Origin: Prosthecobacter sp. SYSU 5D2
GTDB taxonomy: Bacteria > Verrucomicrobiota > Verrucomicrobiia > Verrucomicrobiales > Verrucomicrobiaceae
DNA length: 64,000 nt
Assembly: GCF_039655865.1 (NCBI RefSeq)
Contig: NZ_JBBYXL010000006.1
Location: forward strand, 359,985-423,984
Direction of reading: 5' to 3'
Part shown: positions 38,390 to 47,665 of the stretch, piece after piece
Numbering within the stretch: position 1 is the stretch's first letter
How the letters are laid out: every line of letters begins with the position of its first letter
The notes under the pieces: model-generated
The model's input: the letters and a program-made list of their open reading frames with translations, nothing else
The model's database searches: none
Told to the model about the DNA's origin: nothing
Program-made: the position numbers and the translations under genes

Positions 38390-39349
38390 TCAAAAGGCCG
38401 TGCGGCAGACAGCATAGGCCAGCGCCGCCAGCACGGCCGCGCAGGGGACGGTGATGACCCAGGCCATGAGGATGGGAATGACGGTGCGCCAGCGCGCCTG
38501 CTGGGTGATGATGCCAATGCCCAGCAGGGACCCCACGGACACATGCGTCGTGGAGAGTGGCAGACCGTAAACGGACCCTGCGATGACGAGCAGCGAGGTG
38601 GTGAGATTGGCCGTGAAACCCTGGCCGGGATTCATGTCCGTGATTTTGTGAGACAGCGTCTCCGCCACCCGCCGGGCGCTGATGAGCCCGCCGAAGGTCA
38701 TGGCCACCGCAACAAGCAGGATGCCTTTTTCACCGGTCCAAAAAGACACGCCTACCAGCAGGGCGGCGATCTTCGGTGTGTCGTTCATTCCGCGTGCAAA
38801 ACCGACCGCACCAGCGCTGAGAAAATGCAAGGCATCCAGGGTGCGGGTGCGATGATCTGGGGCCAGATTAAGCCGGCGCAGCAGCAGATAAAACAGGGTA
38901 CCGAGAAGGATGGCCACCACAGGTCCAAAAATGAGCGGCATGGCAAAAGTACTCCAGAGGTGCACCAAGTTCACCCCGCCGGGACTGGCCACCATTCCAG
39001 CGCCCACCAGACCACCTGTATGAGCATGGGTGCTTGAGACAGGAAAGCCAAGGCAGGTGGCCAGACTGCCGGTGGCGGCGGCCCCGATGGCCACGGCCAG
39101 GAGGAAGGAAGGATCTGAAATCAAGGAATCCTCCACAAGCCCTTTGCCTGAAAAGGCCTTCAGCAGATGTCCCGCGAGAAAGATGGCGGAAACCGCCCCG
39201 GCCGCCGTAGTCAGGTTTCCCCAGTTCAGCGCTGTGCGATAGCTGGTGGTTCCGCTGCCAAAGAGCGATGCCACGCCTTTGAAATTGGCGTTCGCCCCAT
39301 TGGCGTAAGCGACAATGGAGGCGACGAGAATGATGAGGACGGCGAGCAC
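38390..39349 (-). CDS. PiT-family (phosphate/sulfate) permease
   Basis: The 319-residue membrane protein has two inverted repeats of helices typical of PiT carriers, with SSTHAHTGGLVGAG and LSTTHVSVGSLLG as the paired SSTH-like motifs. The first repeat reads ANGANANFKGVASL, missing the Asp of the usual GAND motif; the second keeps ARGMNDTPKIAA. PiT proteins transport phosphate, and CysP of Bacillus subtilis, a relative, transports sulfate. The start is uncertain: I chose a GTG at 39349, while a TTG at 39409 would add 20 residues. It lies in the sulfatase locus. Confidence 0.8.
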   Translation of the reverse strand: MLAVLIILVASIVAYANGANANFKGVASLFGSGTTSYRTALNWGNLTTAAGAVSAIFLAGHLLKAFSGKGLVEDSLISDPSFLLAVAIGAAATGSLATCLGFPVSSTHAHTGGLVGAGMVASPGGVNLVHLWSTFAMPLIFGPVVAILLGTLFYLLLRRLNLAPDHRTRTLDALHFLSAGAVGFARGMNDTPKIAALLVGVSFWTGEKGILLVAVAMTFGGLISARRVAETLSHKITDMNPGQGFTANLTTSLLVIAGSVYGLPLSTTHVSVGSLLGIGIITQQARWRTVIPILMAWVITVPCAAVLAALAYAVCRTAF

Positions 39350-39427
39350 GCAGCTGACAAAGCAATGCTTATTTGCGCAGTCAAGCAAATAACAACCTGC
39401 CCTGAACAACCTTTCCGGCTCTCAAGC

Positions 39428-40768
39428 TCACTTTTTGCCCTTCTTCTTTTTGGCTTTGTCAGGGGCGTTTTTGGCGGCTTTCATGAAGGCTTCATCAAGC
39501 TCCACCGGACGGGCATCCTTGAACTTTTCCAGCACGCCACCCAGCTTTGTGGCAGCGGCGGCGGCTTCTCCGGTGAGTCCTTCCACCATCAGTTCTTTGT
39601 TCTCAGAAGGGTCTGCGGTGAGATCAAAAAAGCGGCCGTCGCGATAAAGCTTGTAGCTCTGGTTCCAGGCGAATTCATGCACGGTCAGGTCCGCCCTCTG
39701 GCGGGGCGAATACCAGCAGTAAAGCCATTCGCGAGGAGAGCCGGCCTCACCTTTTAACTGCGGCAGGAAGCTCACTCCATCAATATTGTCCGGCACGGTC
39801 ACACCGGCGGCTTCACACAGGGTAGGAAGGAAGTCAGCGGTGCTGATGAGGTCACCGTTGACGCGTCCGCTTTTCATCTGCGCGGGCCAGCTTGCAATCA
39901 TGGGCACATGGGTGCCGTGACGGGTGGTCGTTCCCTTGCCGCCCTGGTAATCCGCGCCTTTGAAGCGGCTGCTGATTTGGCTGTGCGTGCCGTTGTCTCC
40001 GATAAAAAGCAGAAGTGTGTTTTCGCGCACGCCAAGTTCATCCAGCTTGCTGACGAGACGCCCCACCATCTTGTCCGTGTAAGCCGTCATATCGGCGAAA
40101 TGCTTGTCATGCTGCTTCGCCTTCTCCCCCTGCGTAGCCGGGTCCCATTCCGGGCTGTCAGGAGTGGGTTGAAAGGGATTGTGCGTGAGGATCATCGGGT
40201 AGTACAAGAAAAAGGGCTTTTCCTTGTGCCGGGTGATGAAATCGAGCGCGAAGTCATTGACCAGCTTCGGCCCGTATTCGCCATTGGTGAAGTCCACGGG
40301 TTCGCCATTGTGCTCCAGGCCGGGATTGGCATAACGCGGCGGGCGGCGCGTGTGCTGCCAGAGGTAGGATTCATCAAAGCCAAAATGCTGAGGCAGATCC
40401 TTGTCCGCGCCGAGCTGCCACTTGCCGCAGATGGCCGTGGCGTAACCGGCTTTTTTGAGTAGATGGGCAAAGGTGGTCTCGGTCTTCGGCAGGGTGCCGA
40501 AGTTTAAATAATTGCGCACGTTGTAGCGCCCGGTCATGAGCTGAACCCGGGTGGGTGTGCATAGTGGAGTGGTGTGGCAATGCTCAAAACGAACCCCCTC
40601 TTTGGCCAGACCATCCAGCACCGGCGTCTGGTAGGATTCACCGCCATTGGCCGTGACGCATTCATAACCAAAATCATCCACCATGATGAGGATGACGTTG
40701 GGCTTTTCCGCCCATGCGGACAGGCACACCGCCGCCAGCAGACTAACCAAAAGGGTAATCGTTTTCAT
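39428..40768 (-). CDS. Secreted type I sulfatase with C-T-P-T-R motif
   Basis: The 446-residue exported sulfatase (signal about 1-20) has metal motif MVDDFGYE and formylglycine site C70-T-P-T-R followed by VQLMTGRY. ICGKWQLG and LLFIGDNGTHSQIS follow. The last residues are strongly basic (NAPDKAKKKKGKK). The gene overlaps its upstream sulfatase by four bases (ATGA 40765-40768), so translation is coupled. Substrate is unassigned; arylsulfatase A-like enzymes act on varied sulfated glycans or aryl sulfates. Confidence 0.92.
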   Translation of the reverse strand: MKTITLLVSLLAAVCLSAWAEKPNVILIMVDDFGYECVTANGGESYQTPVLDGLAKEGVRFEHCHTTPLCTPTRVQLMTGRYNVRNYLNFGTLPKTETTFAHLLKKAGYATAICGKWQLGADKDLPQHFGFDESYLWQHTRRPPRYANPGLEHNGEPVDFTNGEYGPKLVNDFALDFITRHKEKPFFLYYPMILTHNPFQPTPDSPEWDPATQGEKAKQHDKHFADMTAYTDKMVGRLVSKLDELGVRENTLLLFIGDNGTHSQISSRFKGADYQGGKGTTTRHGTHVPMIASWPAQMKSGRVNGDLISTADFLPTLCEAAGVTVPDNIDGVSFLPQLKGEAGSPREWLYCWYSPRQRADLTVHEFAWNQSYKLYRDGRFFDLTADPSENKELMVEGLTGEAAAAATKLGGVLEKFKDARPVELDEAFMKAAKNAPDKAKKKKGKK

Positions 40769-42585
40769 TTTTCAGAGAGCAGGTAGTTTGGAATGCGGTC
40801 ATTCGGTTCACTGAGCTTGAGCCCGCGCACACTGTCCTGGGCCTGGGCCAGGGTGATGTGCCCGGCTTTCCAGAGGAAATCCAGGGTGTTAAGCGCGGCC
40901 AGGGATTCATAGGGCTCGCCGTTTTTAGCGACATCCGTCACGGTCGCCAAAGCGATTTCCTTTTCACCCAGATAGGCCAGCGCTTCAGCGGTCACGACCC
41001 GGACATCCAATGCCTCATCCTTCAGCAGACGGCTGAGAGCCTCCTTGGCCGGAGCGGCCTTATCCTGCAAAACCAGGCAGCCGGTGGCGGCCCAGTAGCG
41101 GATCACGGGGTGAGGATCTTCCATAGCGCCCATGAGGGCGGGCAGATGCGCGGCATCGCGAGAGACAGCGGCATCTGCGATATCGAGGATGCGCTCCAGC
41201 GGATAGGCCTCGCTCTGGGCATAGTCGTAAATCGTGCCTTCACCGGCCAGCCGCGCCACCATGCCCTCAGGAATGAATCCCGCATCGCGGCTGCTGACCA
41301 GTTCGGCACGAAGGGTCTCGCGCATCGTTTTGAGCCGGGCTTCATGGCTCTTGTCCTCGACGAGATTGTTGAGCTCATGCGGATCGCCTTCCGGGCGGTA
41401 AAGCTCCTCGGAGGGTTTCGCTTTCCAATAAGCTGACTGCACCTCGTTGCAGCGGCCTGCGGCGAACTCGGCATACCAGGACCTCATGCTCGGCTGCACC
41501 TGGAAGGGGTAGCTGTAATGCTGGCCCCAGGGGCGATGCGGCGCGTAGTTGCGCACGTAGCGGAACTCCGCATCGCGAATGGCACGCACAGTGTCGTAGC
41601 GCTCGTCCATGCGGCCGCGATAAAGCAGGACGTGCTCGCGTGGAGCGACCTTCTTCTCTCCAAGGAAAGGACGGCCCTGGTAGTGCTCAGGAATGTCCAC
41701 TCCACAAAGGCTGAAAAGCGTGGCGGGGAAATCCACAAAGCTCACCGGATCCTCCACCCATTCTCCGGGCATGGCCGGGGCCAGATGCTGCCACTTTTTG
41801 GGAAAGCGGACGATAAATGGCACGCGGGTGCCGGAGTCGTGGATGTTGCGTTTGCCGCGTGGCAGTGCTCCGCCGTGGTCGCCATAGTAGAAAACGATGG
41901 TGTCTTCAGCCAGCCCCGCCTTTTCCAGTCCGGCCAGCACTTCGCCCACCTGCGCATCCATGACCGTCATCTGATCATAGTAGTTGGCCCAGTCCGCGCG
42001 AATCTCCGGCGTGTCGGGATGATAAGGCGGCAGCGGCATAGCCTCCGGCGCAATGCGGAAGCTGCTTTTGCCTTTCTTGGGAGCCACCTGGCTTTCGTGG
42101 CTGCTGGTGAAGTTGAAGATGGCAAAAAAAGGCTGGTTATCCGCGCGGTTCTTGTAATGGGCCTTGTTGCTGGAATCGTTCCAAATCTTGCTTCCCTTGC
42201 CTTTGCCCCGGTTGGCAAAGTTGTAATCGGTCTTGCTGTTGTTAGTGCAGTAATAACCGGCAGCCTGAAGATGCTCAGGGTACATCTTGAATGCGGCAGG
42301 CGTGGCCACGCTGCTGCGATGGTTGTGCACGCCCAGTGTTGTCGCATACATGCCGGTGATCAGGGTGCTGCGGGCAGCTGAGCACACGGGCGCATTGGCA
42401 TAGGCATGCCGGTAGCGCAGCCCTTCAGAGGCCAGCTTGTCCAGATTCGGAGTCACCGCCAGTTTGTCACCATAGCAGCCCAGATAGGGGCTGTTGTCCT
42501 CACTGGTAATCCATAGTATGTTAGGCCGTTCTGCCGCATAGGCCAGACCGCAAAGAAGGATGAGACAGAGGAAAAGGAGCTTCAT
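40765..42585 (-). CDS. Secreted sulfatase with C-terminal HEAT-like repeats
   Basis: The 606-residue protein has a signal (about 1-18), a metal-binding ITSEDNSPYLG region typical of the heparan N-sulfatase-like group, and formylglycine site C68-S-A-A-R followed by STLITGMY. YYGDHGGALPRGKRN forms the second metal site. The last 130 residues look like HEAT repeats (LPALMGAMEDPHPVIRYWAA, LLKDEALDVRVVTAEALAYL), an uncommon addition to a sulfatase. It is overlapped by four bases at both ends by neighbouring sulfatases. Confidence 0.9.
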   Translation of the reverse strand: MKLLFLCLILLCGLAYAAERPNILWITSEDNSPYLGCYGDKLAVTPNLDKLASEGLRYRHAYANAPVCSAARSTLITGMYATTLGVHNHRSSVATPAAFKMYPEHLQAAGYYCTNNSKTDYNFANRGKGKGSKIWNDSSNKAHYKNRADNQPFFAIFNFTSSHESQVAPKKGKSSFRIAPEAMPLPPYHPDTPEIRADWANYYDQMTVMDAQVGEVLAGLEKAGLAEDTIVFYYGDHGGALPRGKRNIHDSGTRVPFIVRFPKKWQHLAPAMPGEWVEDPVSFVDFPATLFSLCGVDIPEHYQGRPFLGEKKVAPREHVLLYRGRMDERYDTVRAIRDAEFRYVRNYAPHRPWGQHYSYPFQVQPSMRSWYAEFAAGRCNEVQSAYWKAKPSEELYRPEGDPHELNNLVEDKSHEARLKTMRETLRAELVSSRDAGFIPEGMVARLAGEGTIYDYAQSEAYPLERILDIADAAVSRDAAHLPALMGAMEDPHPVIRYWAATGCLVLQDKAAPAKEALSRLLKDEALDVRVVTAEALAYLGEKEIALATVTDVAKNGEPYESLAALNTLDFLWKAGHITLAQAQDSVRGLKLSEPNDRIPNYLLSEK

Positions 42586-44177
42586 GGTCGGACCTTGGCT
42601 TTTTTGCCTTGGGGATTCAAGATCGGTTTGTCAATGACCACCGGCACGTCATTGGACTGCGCAGCACCGGGCGTGGAGCGGCCATCGGCTACAATTTTTT
42701 CCAGCAAGGCACGCATCTCAGCCACCAGTTCCGGCTTCTCAGCGTAAAGGTTGTTTTTCTCGATGAGGTCGTCTTTCAGATGATACAGCTCGCCCGGCTG
42801 GTCATGGGCCACATAACCGCGCTGCTTTTTCATCCATTCCGGCTCACCCGCGCGGCGGTTGTCATCGCCAGTCACATGGGCAATGAGCACCCAGTCCCCC
42901 TTGCGGATGGCAAAACGGCCGGAGCCGCTGTGATGCACCGTGCCCTCACGAATCGGCGCATCCGTCTTTTGACCTAACAAAGAGGGCAGTACATTGTGAC
43001 TGTCCACTCCCGTATCCTCCGGCAGCTCCGCCCCGACAATGGCCGCCATCGTGCGCAAAAAGTCCACATGGCAGATGGTCTCCTCGCTGACGGAACCGGG
43101 TGCAATTTTTCCCGGCCAGCGCGCCACATACGGCACACGGTGACCGGCCTCCCAAAGGTCCCGCTTGGCTCCGCGCAGTCCGTCCAGGCTGTGATGCTTG
43201 TGGATCTGCACACGGTCATACACGCCTGGATTCACCTCACCGGTGACCTCCGGTCCATTGTCGCTGGTGAAAATGATCAGCGTATTGTCCGCAACGCCTT
43301 CACGCTCCAGCGCCTCCAGGATCTGCCCCACGCACCAGTCCGTCTGGAAAACAAAGTCCCCGTAATCCCCCACCGTCGTCTTGCCCTGAAACTCCTTGGC
43401 AGGCACCACCGGATAATGCGGCGAGGTCAGCGCATAATAGAGAAAGAAAGGCTTGCCGCTTTTGGCCGAGCTTTCCACGAAGCTCACCGCCTGCCGGTTC
43501 AGCTCCGGCAGAATGTCCAACAGCTTCCAGCCTTCCAGCATCGGTCCGGGCCGGTTGAATCCGTCCACACGTCCGGTGTCCGGCAGCGTGGGAATGCCCA
43601 CCGTGCGGTCGTTTTTCAAAAAGCAGTAGGGCGGATAGTTGGGCACATCCACGCCGAAGTAATGATCAAACCCATGCGCCACCGGCCCGCCGGCAAAGGG
43701 TTTGGAAAAGTCCACATTGCTCAGCCGGTCCGGCCCCGCCGCCGCAGGCTGGCCGTCGTTCGTCGGCCACTGGATGCCCAGGTGCCACTTGCCGATGAGT
43801 CCTGTCCTATAACCCTTTTCGCGCAGCATCGTGGCGACCGTCGTTTGGCCCTCTTTGAGCAATGGTGGACCCCAAGGCGGCACCACCCCCTGCTGCAACC
43901 GCGACCGCCACGCATACCTTCCCGTGAGCAGCGCATAGCGCGTGGGTGAGCAGACCGAGGAAGGCGAATGCGCATCCGTGAAACGAATCCCTTCCTTGGC
44001 GATGCGATCCACATTCGGCGTGGGAATCTTTGATGGCAGCTTTTTATACGCGCCGATGTCCCCATATCCCAGGTCATCCGCCAGAATGAATATGATGTTA
44101 GGCCGGGCCTTGTCCGCAGCTGACAGGACCGCAGGCAGAAGCAAGAGCACAGCTAGAAAGCAAGGGAGCGTTTTCAT
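42582..44177 (-). CDS. Secreted type I arylsulfatase-like sulfatase
   Basis: The 531-residue protein has a signal (FLAVLLLLPAVLSAADK), metal motif ILADDLGYGD, formylglycine site C76-S-P-T-R followed by YALLTGRYAWRSR, GKWHLG and FTSDNGPE. It most resembles arylsulfatase A-like enzymes. The gene begins 38 bp after the preceding sulfatase and overlaps the next by four bases (ATGA). The ATG at 44177 gives the canonical signal. Confidence 0.93.
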   Translation of the reverse strand: MKTLPCFLAVLLLLPAVLSAADKARPNIIFILADDLGYGDIGAYKKLPSKIPTPNVDRIAKEGIRFTDAHSPSSVCSPTRYALLTGRYAWRSRLQQGVVPPWGPPLLKEGQTTVATMLREKGYRTGLIGKWHLGIQWPTNDGQPAAAGPDRLSNVDFSKPFAGGPVAHGFDHYFGVDVPNYPPYCFLKNDRTVGIPTLPDTGRVDGFNRPGPMLEGWKLLDILPELNRQAVSFVESSAKSGKPFFLYYALTSPHYPVVPAKEFQGKTTVGDYGDFVFQTDWCVGQILEALEREGVADNTLIIFTSDNGPEVTGEVNPGVYDRVQIHKHHSLDGLRGAKRDLWEAGHRVPYVARWPGKIAPGSVSEETICHVDFLRTMAAIVGAELPEDTGVDSHNVLPSLLGQKTDAPIREGTVHHSGSGRFAIRKGDWVLIAHVTGDDNRRAGEPEWMKKQRGYVAHDQPGELYHLKDDLIEKNNLYAEKPELVAEMRALLEKIVADGRSTPGAAQSNDVPVVIDKPILNPQGKKAKVRP

Positions 44178-44215
44178 AGGAGACGGAGCCATTATCAAAC
44201 ATCCACCAGGTCAGC

Positions 44216-45652
44216 TCACTTCTTTTTCTTCCCTTCCGCCTTCCACTTCGGCTCCCATTCCGGCAGCTCCGTGCGCGCCGTTTTCAGGTATTCGCCGATC
44301 TTTTCCGCGATCTCCGGATGCTCCTTGGCCACATTGGTTTCCTCAGCCACGTCATTCTGCTGGTCATAGAGCGCCACCGGCGCATTTGGCCCGCCCTGGC
44401 GGATGCCCTTCCAGCGGCCTTTGTAGAGAGCCGCCTGCTTGAAGCCTCCTTCATGAAACTCCCAATAAAGGAACTCATGCTGCTCCTGCGTGCCTGAGCC
44501 CAAAAGAGTGGGCTTAAAGCTGATGGAATCAATCTTCTCCGGTGCCTTGGCCCCGGCCAGATCCGCCGCCGTGCCCAGCCAGTCGGCAAAGTAGGCCACA
44601 TGCCGCGAATCGGTCCCCGCCTTCACCTTGCCCGGCCACCAGGCGATCATCGGCACGCGTATGCCGCCATCCGTCAGGCTGCGCTTGATCCCCGTATAAG
44701 GGCCGGAGGGATTGAAGCGCGTCAGGTCATGTTTGCTCTCATTGTGCGGCCCGTTGTCACTGGTGAAAATGACCAGCGTCTTCTCCGCCAGCCCCTGCTC
44801 TTTTAGCAACTCCATCATGCGGCCCACATAGCTGTCCAGCCGGGTGATCATCGCCGCCTGGCCCTTGTCCTGTTTAGGCCAGTCCTTGTCCTCATACGGA
44901 CCATAGTCCGGCACATGTGCACCATCACCCAGTTCACGCGCACGCTCATTGTTCGCATGCGGGATGACCATGCTCCAATAGAGAAAAAACGGCGCGTCTT
45001 TGCTCTCCTTCACAAAATTCAGCGCCTCATCGGCGAAGAGATCATCGGCAAAATGGATCGCTTCCGTGGCATAACCGCCGCCATTCTCCCCCACCGGTGT
45101 GACGATGTTTGAAAGCGGCTCCTTCGTCTCATTCCGCCAGAGATAGTCAGGAAAATGATTGTGCGCGTGCGACTGGTTCAGATAGCCGTAAAAGTAATCG
45201 AAGCCATGCTTGCGAGGCAGCCCCGTTTCCGCTGGCCCCACATCCCCCAGACCCCATTTGCCAATGAGCGCCGTTTGATACCCCGCTTCCTTCAGCACCT
45301 TGGCCACCGTCACATCACCCTCCTTCAGGGCCTGTGCAGCCGGATTCGTCTTGCCGGAATTCCCACGTACCCGCGTACGTCCATGATGCAGCCCCGTCAT
45401 CAGCACGCTGCGGGATGGCGCACACACCGTGGCCCCGGCATAAAAATGGGTGAATTTCATCCCCTCTTTGGCCATCCGGTCCAGGTTCGGCGTGGTGATG
45501 ACCTTCTGGCCAAAACAGCCCAGATCCCCGTAGCCCAGGTCATCCGCCATGATCCAGATCAGGTTGGGCCGTTCCGCCGCCAGCCCACTGCTGGAGATGA
45601 GAGCCAGTGACAGCACTGCCAGGGAAAAAAGGGAGGTGAGAGGTCGGATCAT
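44216..45652 (-). CDS. Secreted type I arylsulfatase with C-A-P-S-R motif
   Basis: The 478-residue exported sulfatase (signal within MIRPLTSLFSLAVLSLALIS) has metal motif IMADDLGYGDLGCFGQ, formylglycine site C77-A-P-S-R followed by SVLMTGLHHGRTR, and ALIGKWGLGDVG. It is the first gene of the four-sulfatase run transcribed leftward. The promoter must lie in the 89-bp gap before the divergent small gene at 45742. Confidence 0.93.
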   Translation of the reverse strand: MIRPLTSLFSLAVLSLALISSSGLAAERPNLIWIMADDLGYGDLGCFGQKVITTPNLDRMAKEGMKFTHFYAGATVCAPSRSVLMTGLHHGRTRVRGNSGKTNPAAQALKEGDVTVAKVLKEAGYQTALIGKWGLGDVGPAETGLPRKHGFDYFYGYLNQSHAHNHFPDYLWRNETKEPLSNIVTPVGENGGGYATEAIHFADDLFADEALNFVKESKDAPFFLYWSMVIPHANNERARELGDGAHVPDYGPYEDKDWPKQDKGQAAMITRLDSYVGRMMELLKEQGLAEKTLVIFTSDNGPHNESKHDLTRFNPSGPYTGIKRSLTDGGIRVPMIAWWPGKVKAGTDSRHVAYFADWLGTAADLAGAKAPEKIDSISFKPTLLGSGTQEQHEFLYWEFHEGGFKQAALYKGRWKGIRQGGPNAPVALYDQQNDVAEETNVAKEHPEIAEKIGEYLKTARTELPEWEPKWKAEGKKKK

Positions 45653-45741
45653 GGTCAGCCTTCCACAACGAAGCCGCCGCCTGCTCATTTCAAAAAGAAT
45701 CACCTTGGCTCCCCTCCCCCGCCACATGTAGAGACAGCCTC

Positions 45742-45960
45742 ATGAAACTTCAACAAAACCAGATCTGGAAACAGGGCGACCTTTACCTGCGCATCGTCCA
45801 CTGGGACCGCACCTTCATTGTTTACAAAGCCATGAAGGACCTCGTCACCAAACAAGGAACGGAGCAGCAGGTCAGCAAGAAGGAATTCTGCCGCCTCATC
45901 AAAGGCGCTGTCCTGCTCACTCCAGAGGAGGCGCGGGAGGCCGCCGGCATCGAGCCCTGA
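45742..45960 (+). CDS. Small conserved hypothetical protein
   Basis: The 72-residue cytoplasmic protein begins MKLQQNQIWKQGDLYLRI and reads like a small beta-rich (SH3-like) domain, followed by a helix with EEAREAAGI. I do not recognise a family with confidence. The start at 45742 is the first ATG after the divergent sulfatase gene. It is followed 55 bp later by a membrane protein on the same strand. Confidence 0.5.
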   Translation: MKLQQNQIWKQGDLYLRIVHWDRTFIVYKAMKDLVTKQGTEQQVSKKEFCRLIKGAVLLTPEEAREAAGIEP

Positions 45961-46015
45961 TTCCCGCTTGGCGCAGGCCCCAGGCTGGGCAAGAATGCAG
46001 ACCCCAGCACTGACC

Positions 46016-46693
46016 ATGTCCCGCTTTCAAAAAGTCCCCACCGCCCCGTTCAACCCCTTCTACGGCTGCGCCATCATGGCGATGGCCGCTTTCATCTTTT
46101 TCGGCATCATCGCCTGGAGCGCCTATTCCCTCATCACCCAGGACAAGGAGATTGCCAAGATCACCGTGGATGCCCCCATCACCCTGCCGCCGGTGGAGGT
46201 CACTCCGGAGGCCCGTACCGCACTTGAAAAACGCCTCACCACCTTTGCCGAGGCCGCCCGCAACAACCAGCCTGCCGAGCTGAGCCTCACCATCGCGGAT
46301 CTGAATGCCATCATCAGCATCGCCCCGGACACCGGTTACGGAAGCTATGCCGACCTGGTGCGCCTGGAGAAAACCATCCCCGATAAGAATGCCATCACCG
46401 GCCAGGTCTGCCTGCCGCTGAACAACATCAAATTCTGGGAGGACAAAAAGCGCTACCTCATCGGCGAGATCACCTTTTACATGCACATCCATGAAGAAGG
46501 CCTGGATGCCAAGGTCGTGGACGTTCAGGTCCCTGGAAAGGAAGTGCCGGATGGCTTTGTCAACGGCATGGAACTCTGGCCCTGGATCGCCCCCTATCGC
46601 AACGTCGAGCCCATCGGCACCGTGCTCAAAGCTGTGCGTCAGGTCAAGGTAACCCCCGAAGGACTGTTTGTCAGCACACGCGCAGAACCGTGA
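46016..46693 (+). CDS. Membrane-anchored periplasmic protein, unknown function
   Basis: The 225-residue protein has one N-terminal membrane helix (CAIMAMAAFIFFGIIAWSAY) and a soluble domain rich in beta-strands (LSLTIADLNAIISIAPD; YLIGEITFYMHIHEEGLDAKVVD). The lack of a cleavage site suggests it is anchored with its domain outside. No family is recognised. The ATG at 46016 was chosen because earlier ATGs (45968, 45995) put hydrophilic extensions before the helix. It is convergent with the next lipoprotein gene. Confidence 0.55.
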   Translation: MSRFQKVPTAPFNPFYGCAIMAMAAFIFFGIIAWSAYSLITQDKEIAKITVDAPITLPPVEVTPEARTALEKRLTTFAEAARNNQPAELSLTIADLNAIISIAPDTGYGSYADLVRLEKTIPDKNAITGQVCLPLNNIKFWEDKKRYLIGEITFYMHIHEEGLDAKVVDVQVPGKEVPDGFVNGMELWPWIAPYRNVEPIGTVLKAVRQVKVTPEGLFVSTRAEP

Positions 46694-46737
46694 ACATGCA
46701 TGGCCGCCAGCATCAAGGCTGACAGCTCTTCACCATC

Positions 46738-47478
46738 TCACTCCGACGGCTCGCGCATCAGGTTCAGCAGTTCCTTCCGGTCCACAGCCGGCTCAGACTT
46801 CGGCAGAGTAACTGGCTTTGGTTTTGGTTTGGACTGGGCAACGGGCTTCTGCGCGACAGCCGCTGGAGATGGGACAGGAGCCTTCTTCGCCTCCAAACTG
46901 GCCGCAGGAGCCGCAGCCATAGATTTGCCCGGCGCAGCTTTTTTCGGTAGCGCAGGCGCAACGGCCACAGATGCTGCCGGAGCACGGGATTTCAGAGATA
47001 CTTTTCCCGTCTTTACATCACGGATGAGGTGCGGTCCGCTGATCTTCACCTCCACCCCGTCAATGACAAATTCCGTTTCGTCGCCTTCTGCAAGAATGAG
47101 GCGGTTACCATCCTTCACCATCGCCTGCCGTCCGCTCAGAATGGCGGCTTCCGGCGTGACCAGGATCTCAGAGGCGCTCGCCAGGATGGGTGGCTCCACT
47201 CTTTTCACCAGCATGGCACCGCCGGTGGCCAAATACTCCGTTTCATCTTTCGCCTTGTCATAGGGCCGCGCCTTTATCCTTGCCCCAGAAAGCTCCACCA
47301 CACCGATGTTCTGAGATTGTGAAAAGCGGCCCTTACGCTCCGCAGCAGACAGTGTAAAAACGGATTCATCCGCCCTTTCCACGCTCTTGGATGATGAGCA
47401 GGAAAGCATCAGGGACATTGTGACAAAACTCAGGCCAGCCCTTCTCAGGGCCACAGCATCAACAAAATGGAAATTCAT
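46738..47478 (-). CDS. Lipoprotein with Lys/Ala/Pro-rich C-terminus
   Basis: The 246-residue protein has a lipobox-like SLMLSC near residue 26, so it is likely lipid-anchored. A beta-rich middle (GVVELSGARIKARPYD; AAILSGRQAMVKDGNRL) recalls the jelly-roll of OstA/LptA-type proteins, though I cannot confirm it. The C-terminus is a low-complexity Ala/Lys/Pro tail suited to spanning the cell wall. The ATG at 47478 gives the lipoprotein signal, and longer upstream frames are implausible. Confidence 0.5.
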   Translation of the reverse strand: MNFHFVDAVALRRAGLSFVTMSLMLSCSSSKSVERADESVFTLSAAERKGRFSQSQNIGVVELSGARIKARPYDKAKDETEYLATGGAMLVKRVEPPILASASEILVTPEAAILSGRQAMVKDGNRLILAEGDETEFVIDGVEVKISGPHLIRDVKTGKVSLKSRAPAASVAVAPALPKKAAPGKSMAAAPAASLEAKKAPVPSPAAVAQKPVAQSKPKPKPVTLPKSEPAVDRKELLNLMREPSE

Positions 47479-47597
47479 GGGGGGAAACCCATGATAGCGG
47501 TTTCGAAAACGGCTTTCTAGCAAGAAACACAATAGATTGGCATCTATTTGTCCACTCGAAGGTTTTTGCATTCCTCTTCCGCGACACTCTCGCATGC

Positions 47598-47641
47598 CAA
47601 AAATTAAGCCCAGAGGGATGACAAAGCATCCGCCCTGGGCT
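47598..47641 (-). terminator. Rho-independent terminator of the small coiled-coil lipoprotein gene
   Basis: On the minus strand, AGCCCAGGGCGGATG pairs with CATCCCTCTGGGCT (one bulge) to form a strong stem. It is followed by TTAATTTTT, giving the T-run. It lies 24 bp downstream of the stop codon at 47666. Confidence 0.8.
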
Positions 47642-47665
47642 GAATGGATCAGGCCTTGTGGCCGG

